DNA from: Cellulomonas sp. JZ18
GTDB lineage: Bacteria; Actinomycetota; Actinomycetes; Actinomycetales; Cellulomonadaceae
Direction: 5' to 3'
DNA length: 64,000 bases
Assembly: GCF_009720485.1 (NCBI RefSeq)
Contig: NZ_CP045245.1
Span: 1,240,001-1,304,000 of the forward strand
A program made the position numbers and the translations under genes. Shown here one piece after another: positions 35,095 to 42,903 of the stretch (the stretch's first letter is position 1; every line of letters starts with the position of its first letter). The notes under the pieces were generated by a model that had not been told where the DNA came from, did not search any database, and saw only the letters and a program-made list of their open reading frames with translations.

Positions 35095-35661
35095 TCACGC
35101 CGTCGGTCCGTCGCGGCGCCCGGGGACGGCCTCGCCCGTGCTCGTCCCCGCCGCCCGTGGTGCGTCGCCCGCGAGCCACCGGCGCGCGACCACGGCCTCG
35201 GCGTCCAGGGCCGCCCGGACGGCCTGCGCGGCGGCGGCCTCCACCGCGGCACCGAACAGCGGCAGCGCCGCCCGCACGTCGCCGTCGTAGGTGAGCGTGC
35301 TGGCGTCCGCACCGCTCGACGTGAGCGCCGTGCGGCCCGTCACGCGGACCGGCGCGCCGACGATCTCCACGACGACCGTCCCCGTGCGGGTCCCGTCCGG
35401 GGCCGGCGCCTCCCACGCCTCGACCTGCCGCACCTCGATGCTCGCGCCGACGAGCCCCGCGAGGTGCGCGGGGATCTGCGCGGTGGGCAGCGACCGGCGG
35501 GTCGTGACCGTGAACGCGTCGGAGGCGGAGCCGGCGACGTCGACGTGGCGGTCCTGCGCGCCCGAGGCCCGCACCTTGGCGTCGACGTAGGCGGGGTCGG
35601 CGAGCAGCCGCGCGACCGCCGCCGGGTCGGCCGGCAGTTCGTGCGTGACGCTCAGCCGCAC
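35095..35661 (-). CDS. DUF2505 family protein
   Basis: 188-residue protein of an actinobacterial family of unknown function with an SRPBCC-like predicted shape: MRLSVTHE-like opening, AYVDAKVRASGA, and strands TVVVEIVGAPVRVTGR. A Gly/Arg/Thr-rich tail follows residue ~165. The GTG at 35661 gives the usual family N-terminus; a GTG at 35670 adds three residues. The gene faces away from pdtaS. Confidence 0.85.
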   Translation of the reverse strand: MRLSVTHELPADPAAVARLLADPAYVDAKVRASGAQDRHVDVAGSASDAFTVTTRRSLPTAQIPAHLAGLVGASIEVRQVEAWEAPAPDGTRTGTVVVEIVGAPVRVTGRTALTSSGADASTLTYDGDVRAALPLFGAAVEAAAAQAVRAALDAEAVVARRWLAGDAPRAAGTSTGEAVPGRRDGPTA

Positions 35662-35798
35662 TGCGAGCACCCCCCTGCCGTCGTCGGAGCCGTCCCGCCC
35701 CTGGCAGGACGTGAGGCGCCGGCCCGTCGACGGGGGCTACAGCCGCCGCGCCGCCGTCCACCCGTGGACCGGCGAGGTCGAGCGTAACGCGCGCTGCG

Positions 35799-35804
35799 TA
35801 CCCT
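35799..35804 (+). promoter_or_regulatory. -10 box (TACCCT) for pdtaS
   Basis: TACCCT, six bases, GTG start; no ribosome-binding site. Confidence 0.6.
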
Positions 35805-35810
35805 GGGGCG

Positions 35811-37291
35811 GTGTCCACGCTGAGCGACCTCGTCGCACGTCACGGGCCGCTCGTCCCCGCCGACCTGGAGTGGCTGCACCTGCTCGTCGGCGACTGGCAG
35901 GTGGTGTCCGACCTCGCCTTCGCCGACCTCGTGCTGTGGCTGCCGACGGCCGACGGGGACTTCGTGGCCGTCGCGCAGTGCCGGCCGTCGACGGGGGCGA
36001 CCGTCCACTACGACGACGTCGTGGGGTCCCACCCGCCGGACGGCCAGCGACCGCAGCTCATGCGCGCGCTCGTGGAGCAGGCGCCGCAGCGCTCGCGCGA
36101 GCCCCGCTGGTTCGGCTCGTACGCGGTGCGCGAGGAGGCGGTGCCGGTCGTGCGCGAGGGGCGCTCGATCGCGGTGCTCGCGCGGCAGACCAACCTCGGC
36201 GGCACCCGCACGCCCAGCCGGCTCGAGCTGAACTACGTGGAGGCGGCCGACGACCTGCTCGGCATGGTCGCGCGCGGCGAGTTCCCCGCCCGGACGCGCC
36301 GACCGGACCCCGTCGCGGTGCCCCGCGCGTGGGGGACGGGCTGGTGCGCCTCAACGGCGAGGGCGAGGTGCTGTACGCCAGCCCGAACGCCCTGTCGTGC
36401 TTCCACCGGCTCGGCGCGCTCGGGGACCTCGTCGGCCGCTCGCTCGTCGAGGTGACGTCCGACCTCATCGAGCAGAACGCGACCGTCGACGAGTCGATGC
36501 CGCTCGTGCTCATGGGCCGCGCCCCGTGGCGTGCCGACGTCGAGGCGCGCGGTGTCGCGCTGTCGCTGCGCGCGGTGCCGCTGACCGAGCACGGCGAGCG
36601 GGTCGGCGCGGTCGTGCTCTGCCGCGACGTGTCCGAGCTGCGCCGGCGCGAGCGCGAGCTGATCACCAAGGACGCGACCATCCGCGAGATCCACCACCGC
36701 GTGAAGAACAACCTGCAGACGGTCGCGGCCCTCCTGCGCCTGCAGTCGCGACGCATGAGCTCCCCCGAGGCGCGCGAGGCGCTCGGGGAGGCGATGCGGC
36801 GGGTCGCGACGATCGCGCTCGTGCACGAGACCCTCTCGCAGACCCTCGACGAGAGCGTGCCGTTCGACGACCTCGTCGGGCGCAGCCTGCGGCTCGCGGC
36901 CGACGTCGCCACCGCGGGTGCGCACGTGCGCACGACCGTGCGGGGGTCGTTCGGCGCGGTGCCCGCCGAGGACGCCACGGCGCTGGCGCTCGTCCTGACC
37001 GAGCTGGTCACGAACGCCGTCGAGCACGGGTTCGCGGGGCGTGAGCGCGGGTCCGTCGAGATCGTCGTCGACCGTGACGGCGACGGCCTGCGCGTCGAGG
37101 TGGCGGACGACGGGGCCGGGCTGCCCGCCGACCAGGGCGCCGGCACGGGACTGGGCACGCAGATCGTCTCCACGCTCGTGCGCAACGAGCTGGGCGGGTC
37201 GATCGTGTGGCGGCCGCGGGAGGGCGGCGGGACCTCGGTGGTCATCCAGGCGCGGCTGCGGCAGGGGCGTGAGGCGGCGACGGTCGCCTGA
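35811..37291 (+). pseudogene. pdtaS: PdtaS-type sensor histidine kinase (frameshifted; probably a sequencing error)
   Basis: Cytosolic sensor kinase of about 493 residues when repaired. The first frame has the family N-terminal GAF-like domain (FADLVLWLPTADG; VAVAQCRPSTGATV). The second has a PAS domain (GEGEVLYASPNALSC), the HisKA_2 box IREIHHRVKNNLQTVAALLRLQ with the phosphorylated His, and HATPase motifs (TELVTNAVEHG; DDGAGLP; GTGLGTQIV). The switch occurs at the G5 run 36331-36335; one added G gives PRAWGDGLVRLN. In mycobacteria PdtaS signals to the antiterminator PdtaR and lies beside whiB1, as here. Confidence 0.92.
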
Positions 37292-37314
37292 CGGGACCGC
37301 CGCTCCTCCGACAT

Positions 37315-37355
37315 GCCGCAGGGCCGCTCGCACGTGTCGCGAGCGGCCCTGCGGC
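37315..37355. terminator. Bidirectional terminator between pdtaS and whiB1
   Basis: Perfect 17-bp stem (37315-37331 with 37339-37355) and a seven-base loop, centred in the convergent gap. Confidence 0.85.
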
Positions 37356-37421
37356 GGCGGCCGGGAGGTGTGTGCCCCGGCCGCGTGGTGCCCCGCCGGG
37401 TGGGCGGGGACGGGTGCGGTG

Positions 37422-37670
37422 TCAGCCGGCGCGGCGCTGCCGGGCGGTGCGGCGCTTGAGCGCGCGGCGCTCGTCCTCGGACAGGCCGCCCCAGACGCCG
37501 GCGTCCTGACCGGTCTCGATCGCCCACTTCAGGCACGTGTCGACGACGTCGCAGCGACGGCAGACGGCCTTCGCCTCCTCGATCTGCTGGAGCGCCGGCC
37601 CCGTGTTGCCGATCGGGAAGAACAGCTCGGGGTCCTCGTCGAGGCAGGCTGCGCGGTGGCGCCAGTCCAT
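37422..37670 (-). CDS. whiB1: WhiB-family iron-sulfur regulator (WhiB1)
   Basis: 82 residues. Four conserved Cys (one in RAACL near residue 8; CRRCDVVDTC near 36-45) bind a [4Fe-4S] cluster that can sense NO. The GVWGG turn (~61-65) and a basic C-terminal tail for DNA or sigma-factor contact are present. Size and the convergent PdtaS neighbour match mycobacterial WhiB1, an essential transcription factor. The ATG at 37670 has AAGGAG seven to eight bases upstream, and a long non-coding region precedes it. Confidence 0.95.
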   Translation of the reverse strand: MDWRHRAACLDEDPELFFPIGNTGPALQQIEEAKAVCRRCDVVDTCLKWAIETGQDAGVWGGLSEDERRALKRRTARQRRAG

Positions 37671-38198
37671 GGGATCTCTCCTTGGCACGCGTCAACACGG
37701 CGCCTCTCGGTGTCGAGGGCGCGGCGGACGACGTGGAGTCAGTGGTGGGGGGACGTGCTGACATCCAGCGTCACACCCGTCCCCACCCGAGACAAGGGTT
37801 ACGAGGAGGTTTCCTCACGGTGGCCGGTGAGGTCTTGGTCACATCTGTGCAACGGTCCTGCGTCCGCGCGGGTGGCCCCGCGGTCCGGTTCGCCCCGCCC
37901 GTCGGGCGAACGTCCAGGTCACGGCGGCGAGGGCCGCTGCGGGCCGATGACCTGCAACGTCGTCCCCCGCGCGGGGGAGTGACGTGGCGCACGCCGCACA
38001 CGACCGGGCAGCAGGCGACCTGTGCGGTCGGCGCGCGTGACGACCGTCACGAGGGCCGGGCTCCCCGCCTCGCGATCGCGCGGGGCGGCCGCATGGTAAG
38101 AAGCGCCCCTGCGATCTGGTATGCACCACGCGGCTCGGCGTGTCGCCCCGCCGCGCCGGGGTCCGCGGGCCCGCCGGGGTCGCCCTAGGGTCGTGTGC
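37671..38198. other. Long intergenic region upstream of whiB1, 528 bp
   Basis: Divergent gap between whiB1 and a small membrane-protein gene. It is less GC-skewed than its surroundings near 37780-37860 and includes GGAGG tracts and direct or inverted GTCAC/TGTG words (e.g. GTCACATCTGTG at 37838-37849). No coding frame with a family signature was seen. It probably holds several whiB1 control sites. Confidence 0.5.
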
Positions 38199-38606
38199 AT
38201 GTCGACCCCCCGTCCCGCCCTGCTCGTGGTCGCGTGCGGGCTCGTCCTGCTCGAGGCGCTGGCGCTCGTCGCCGCGGCCGTCGCCGGTGTCGTCGTCCTC
38301 GTGCGCGGTGCGGACGCGCCGGCCGTGGCGGCGTTCCTCGTCGCGCTCGCGCTCGGCGCGGCGCTGCTCCTCGGTGCGGCCGCCCGTGCCCTCTGGGGCG
38401 GGCGGCGGTGGGGTCGGGGGCCGGTCCTCACGGCACAGGTGCTCCTCGTCGTGGTCTCGACCACGCTCTGGGGCGCGGGTGCGCGTGCGGCGGCCGGGGC
38501 GGGTGTCGCGCTCGGGCTCCTCGTCGCGGTCGCGGTCCTCGCGCCCGCCGTGGTGGCCGTGACCGGGCGCACCGGGGGCGACGAGGGGACCGACACCCGG
38601 CGCTGA
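38199..38606 (+). CDS. Small integral membrane protein
   Basis: 135 residues with four hydrophobic segments (~8-35, 42-63, 75-95, 100-122) and short polar ends. No family can be assigned. The ATG follows TAGGGT by seven bases, so it may be leaderless. Its end is 99 bases from the end of the convergent ATPase gene. Confidence 0.75.
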   Translation: MSTPRPALLVVACGLVLLEALALVAAAVAGVVVLVRGADAPAVAAFLVALALGAALLLGAAARALWGGRRWGRGPVLTAQVLLVVVSTTLWGAGARAAAGAGVALGLLVAVAVLAPAVVAVTGRTGGDEGTDTRR

Positions 38607-38705
38607 GGGCCGGCCCTTCGGGACGCGCCGCACGGGAGCCCGTCGTGGGCGGGCCGTGCGCGACGCGGCCCACGGGCACCGGCGCCCCGAGGTACCGACC
38701 CCGCG

Positions 38706-41700
38706 TCACGCCCCTCCGTCCGCCGGGTGCGCGTGCACCTGCACCCGCGTCAGCTCGCGCCCACGTCGCAGGACGCCGCGCCCCGGTACGCGCCGGGCGG
38801 GGTCGGCGTGCAGCAGGCCCGACGGTCCGAGCAGGGCGGCCGCGTCGACGTCGTGCGGGTCGAGCACGAGCACCTGCCGCCCCCGCAGCGCCCGCGCCAC
38901 GGGCCCTCGGAACGCGCCGGCGGCGTGCGCGGTCGTCGTCGCGAGGGCCGCGACGTGGACGGCGTCGTCGGACAGGAGTGCCTCGAGCGCGTCCGCGACG
39001 GCCGGGCGCGTCCGCTCGAGCTCGTCGACGTCGTCCACCACGACGACGGCACGGGGCCGCCCGTCGGCGGGGCCGGTCGCGCCGCTGTCCGCGAGCCCGG
39101 CGGCGTCGACGGTCGTCCACACGCCGTCCGCCTCGGGACCGGGGGCGGGTGCGTCGCCGGCGACGCGCAGGACGCGGTGGCCGCGGCCGGCCCAGCCGCG
39201 GGCGACGGTGCGCAGCGCCTGCGTGCGACCGCTGCCGGGCGGTCCCGCCACGACGAGCGTGCGCCGCTCGTCCACGTGCACGACGTCCCCCGCGTCGCCG
39301 CCGACGCCGAGCGCGAGCGGACCCGCGGGTGCGGGGTCCTCCGGGGGCGCCACCGAGGCGGGCAGCGTCACGACGCGGACGGGGCCGCCCGCGACGGCGC
39401 GCCCGGCGCCGACGGCCGGACCGCACCCGGCCTCGTCGGTCGGGCCGGTCTCGTCGGTCGGGCGCGGCGGCAGCGCCACCTGGCACACGCGCGCCCCCGC
39501 GACGTCGCACACCACGGCCCGGCCGGGCAGGCGCCGGTCGGCGCCGAGGCCGGCAGGGACGCCCGCGGACGCGTCGGCGGACGGGTCGGCCGACGGCAGG
39601 ACGAGGCGTGTCGGGAAGGCACCGAGCAGGCGGGTCACCTGCGGGACCACCGCGGCGGAGACGGCGACGGCGAGACCGGGCACGGGCTCGCGCCAGGCTG
39701 CCGTGAGCAGGTCGACGACCGCACCGCGGGCGTGGTGTGCCAGCTGCTCGAGCACGACGTCGAGCCGGTCCACCACGAGCAGGGCCGGCCGCGGCGGGTC
39801 GGCGGGCGTGAGCAGGCGACGCAGCAGCAGCCCGGTGCGGTGCGCGTCCGGCGCGGGCACGACGGTCCCGAGCCGCCCGGCGGCCACGACGGCCCGCAGG
39901 TCGGCCGTCGGGACGCCGAGCGCGTGCACGTCCCTGCCGGCGTGCCCGGCCTCCGCCGCGACGGTGAGCAGGGTCGTGGTCCTGCCCGAGCGCGGGCCGC
40001 CGAGGACGAGCAGCGGACCGGTGCCCGGGTCCCACCGCACGGCCGCCCGGCGCTGCTCCTCGGGCACGTCCGCGAGCGCCAGCGCGAGGCCCGGTCCGGC
40101 CGGCACGTCGCGCACCGCCACACGGTCCGGCAGCGCGGCGCACCACGGGACGTCGGGGCCACGGCGACCCGCCGCGGCCGCGCGCGCGGCCTCGACCCAC
40201 GCACGCACGTCGTCCTCGACCTCGCCCGGTCCCGACGGGCGCCACCGTGGGGCGTCGCCGGGCACCGGTGGCAGCAGGCGCACGGGTGCGACGTCGCGGG
40301 CCCGGCGCGCCCGTGCGACCTGCAGGCACTGGGCCGGCCGGGCCCCCACCCGCACGACCGCCCGGCCGGGCACGCCGGGGTCGAGGTGGGCGGGGTCGAC
40401 CGCGTCGACCACGTCGCGGGCGTCGGCCTCGTCCGCGACCCGCAGCGCGACCCGCTGCGTGACGTTCGCCCGCAGGTCGGCGGTCACGACGCCCGCCGGA
40501 CGCTGGGTGGCGAGGACGAGGTGCATCCCGAGCGCCCGTCCCTGAGCGGCGAGCCGGGTCAGCACGTCGACCGCGTCCGGCACGTCCTCCGCGAGCGCAC
40601 GCAGCTCGTCCACCACGACCAGGAGGCGCGGCGGCACGGCGGGGTCGTCGGGGTCGAGCACGCGCAGGTCCGCGACGCCCGCCGCGGCGAGGACCCGCTC
40701 GCGGCGGCGCAGCTCCGCGCGCAGCCCGACGAGGGTCCGGTGGGCCGCGTCGGCGTCCAGGTCGTCGACGTGGTCCACGACGTGCGGCAGCCGGGCCAGC
40801 GGCCCGAGCCCGGTGCCACCCTTGAAGTCGGCGAGCAGCACGGCGAGCCGGTGCGGCGGGTGCTGCAGCGCGAGTGCGAGGACGAGCGTGGTGAGCAGCT
40901 CAGACTTCCCCGCGCCCGTGGTGCCGGCGACGAGCACGTGCGGCCCGTCGGCGTCGAGGTCGAGCCCGACCACCGCACCGTGCGCGCCGCGCCCGAGCGG
41001 GACGTGCAGCCTGGCGTCGGCGCTCGACCGGGCCCAGCGCGCGGCCACCGCGGCGGGGTCCGGGGCGGGCACGCCCGGCAGCGTGCCGAGCGGCACCGAG
41101 GTGGGCAGCCGCCGCCCGGCGGAGGACGGCGGGGACGCAGGTGCGCCCGGGGCGGGAGGCGCGCCTGCCACCGGCCCCGCGACCGGCCCTGCATCCGGCC
41201 CTGCGTCCGGCCCCGTGGACGGTCGGTGCCGCAGGGCCGCGAGGCGCCGGGCCGCGTCCTCCGCGACCGCCGCACCGGCCAGCTCCGCGGGCTCGCGCCG
41301 CCGTCGCCCGTCGGGCTCCTCCCGGACCGCGTCGTGTGCGGCGACCCGCACGACGGTGGTGGCCCACGCGGGCACCGGCGCGCCCGGTGGCACCAGGAGC
41401 AGGAGGCGGTGGTGGGGTGCGGCGCTCGCGCGCCAGCCCGTGCACGCGTCGTCGGGGCCGTCGGCGACCACGAGGACGGTCGGCGGCTCCGCGTCGGGCG
41501 CGTCGGTCCCGCTGCGGGCGGGTGCGTCCGTGACCGCGGCGGGCTGCGGGAGGTCGCGGCGCGGGTCGAGCCAGCGGGCCCAGGACCAGTCCCGGGGGTG
41601 GTCCGTCCGTACGTGCAGCCCGGCTGCGGGTGCGGCGGCGAGCGTGCGCAGCACGAGTGCGCGGGCGGCGGCCAGCGTCACGCTGCGGTCGCCGACGAGG

Positions 41701-42704
41701 GCGAGGGTGCCGTCCGCCGGCCACGGCGGTGCGCTCGCGTCCGGTCCCGTGGGGCCCCGCCCCCAGCAGCGGAGCACGCAGGCGACGCGGACGGCCGCGA
41801 CGTCGGGCAGCGCCGGGCGGGGCGCGGGTGCGGGTCCGGCGGGCTCCGGGTCCGCGGAGCCCCGCGACGCCAGCAGGGTCACCGCGGCGACCGCGGCGCC
41901 GACGAGCAGCAGCGGCTGGCGCAGCGCGACCGCGAGGACGGCACCGGTGAGGCCGGAGGCGAGTGCCGACCAGGCCCAGGGCGCCAGGCGCCGGCGCGGG
42001 CGGTGGTGCCGGCCGTGGACGAGCGCCCCCTCGGGGTCCCGCAGCGCGAGCACGGTCCCCCCGACGCGCAGCGCGCGTCGCGGCCGCCACGTCCGCCACA
42101 GGCGCCCGACGTGCGTGCACCCCGCCCGTCCGACGGCGCCCCGCCCGTCCGCCGGGCCCACCTGCGTCCCGCGAGCACGGCCGGGCAGCCCGCGCCCGAG
42201 CGCCGTGGCCGCGCCGGGCGCACGGACGAGCAGCGCGCCGCCGCCGTGCACGCGCACGCGTACGCGCGTGGTGCGCCGGGAGCGTCGCACCTCGAGCCGG
42301 ACACCGGCGAGCGCGTCGTCCGCCAGGCACCACGTGCCCTGCGGCGGGGCCGTGGCGGCGGTCAGCACGACGCGGCTGCCCGGGGGCAGGGCGTGCACGT
42401 GGCCGGCGTCGGGGCCGGCCACGACCGCGACGTGCCGGTCGGCCCGCGCCGCGGCCGCCACCGGGTCGTCGCGCGTCGGGGCGAGCGAGGCGCACGCGCC
42501 GACCAGGAGCGGGGGCACCCCGGCGGGGTGGGTGTCGTCGAGCACAGTGCCGTCGACCGCCAGCCGCACCGCGCTCGCGGCCCAGCGCGGGTCGCCGGTG
42601 AGCAGGGCCAGGTGCCGGCGGACGGCGCCCGCGGACGTGCCGGGCTCCACGTGGACGTCGGCGGCGGGGCGGGGGGCGCCTGGGCGAGGATGCGCACGCG
42701 CCAC
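38706..42704 (-). CDS. FtsK/SpoIIIE-type ATPase resembling EssC/EccC of type VII secretion
   Basis: 1,332 residues. The N-terminal ~200 residues have FHA-like/EssC-N features (VEPGTSAGAVRRH; VDGTVLDDTHPAG). Two hydrophobic helices follow near 245-285. Three P-loop modules come next: the first has an intact Walker A GTTGAGKS (~595) and Walker B LLVVVDE; the second (GPRSGRT, ~890) and third (GPPGSGRT, ~1165) have Arg in place of the Walker Lys. This order fits EssC/EccC motors, not chromosome-segregating FtsK, which has one motor and a gamma domain. No WXG100, EccB, EccD or EccE gene is nearby. The GTG at 42704 is uncertain. Confidence 0.85.
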   Translation of the reverse strand: MARAHPRPGAPRPAADVHVEPGTSAGAVRRHLALLTGDPRWAASAVRLAVDGTVLDDTHPAGVPPLLVGACASLAPTRDDPVAAAARADRHVAVVAGPDAGHVHALPPGSRVVLTAATAPPQGTWCLADDALAGVRLEVRRSRRTTRVRVRVHGGGALLVRAPGAATALGRGLPGRARGTQVGPADGRGAVGRAGCTHVGRLWRTWRPRRALRVGGTVLALRDPEGALVHGRHHRPRRRLAPWAWSALASGLTGAVLAVALRQPLLLVGAAVAAVTLLASRGSADPEPAGPAPAPRPALPDVAAVRVACVLRCWGRGPTGPDASAPPWPADGTLALVGDRSVTLAAARALVLRTLAAAPAAGLHVRTDHPRDWSWARWLDPRRDLPQPAAVTDAPARSGTDAPDAEPPTVLVVADGPDDACTGWRASAAPHHRLLLLVPPGAPVPAWATTVVRVAAHDAVREEPDGRRRREPAELAGAAVAEDAARRLAALRHRPSTGPDAGPDAGPVAGPVAGAPPAPGAPASPPSSAGRRLPTSVPLGTLPGVPAPDPAAVAARWARSSADARLHVPLGRGAHGAVVGLDLDADGPHVLVAGTTGAGKSELLTTLVLALALQHPPHRLAVLLADFKGGTGLGPLARLPHVVDHVDDLDADAAHRTLVGLRAELRRRERVLAAAGVADLRVLDPDDPAVPPRLLVVVDELRALAEDVPDAVDVLTRLAAQGRALGMHLVLATQRPAGVVTADLRANVTQRVALRVADEADARDVVDAVDPAHLDPGVPGRAVVRVGARPAQCLQVARARRARDVAPVRLLPPVPGDAPRWRPSGPGEVEDDVRAWVEAARAAAAGRRGPDVPWCAALPDRVAVRDVPAGPGLALALADVPEEQRRAAVRWDPGTGPLLVLGGPRSGRTTTLLTVAAEAGHAGRDVHALGVPTADLRAVVAAGRLGTVVPAPDAHRTGLLLRRLLTPADPPRPALLVVDRLDVVLEQLAHHARGAVVDLLTAAWREPVPGLAVAVSAAVVPQVTRLLGAFPTRLVLPSADPSADASAGVPAGLGADRRLPGRAVVCDVAGARVCQVALPPRPTDETGPTDEAGCGPAVGAGRAVAGGPVRVVTLPASVAPPEDPAPAGPLALGVGGDAGDVVHVDERRTLVVAGPPGSGRTQALRTVARGWAGRGHRVLRVAGDAPAPGPEADGVWTTVDAAGLADSGATGPADGRPRAVVVVDDVDELERTRPAVADALEALLSDDAVHVAALATTTAHAAGAFRGPVARALRGRQVLVLDPHDVDAAALLGPSGLLHADPARRVPGRGVLRRGRELTRVQVHAHPADGGA

Positions 42705-42903
42705 GGTCGCCCGTGCGGACCGGGCCCGGGACCGTCCGTGCCGCGTCCTGGGGACGACGGGGAGGAGGTGCGGGGCTGGGGTCGGGTGGAGACGACCGGA
42801 CGCCCACCGCCGAGGAGTGCCGGCCGGGACGCCCCGGGGGCGCCCTCGTCCTCGACGAGGGCGCCCCCGGGGCGCGGGACCGCCGGCGCGGCCGGCGCTG
42901 CCG
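42705..42903. other. Gap between the ATPase gene and the ABC permease gene
   Basis: Holds the ATPase upstream region and a strong terminator at 42830-42874. No small WXG100-like gene can be found in it. Confidence 0.6.
42830..42874 (-). terminator. Terminator of the FtsX/LolD-type operon
   Basis: Perfect 21-bp stem (42830-42850 with 42854-42874) and a three-base loop, 30 bases after the permease stop. It separates this operon from the ATPase gene. Confidence 0.85.

Noticed and set aside
37838..37849. GTCACATCTGTG upstream of whiB1 as a CRP site
   Set aside because: The half-sites are in the opposite order to the CRP consensus TGTGA-N6-TCACA and the spacing is wrong.
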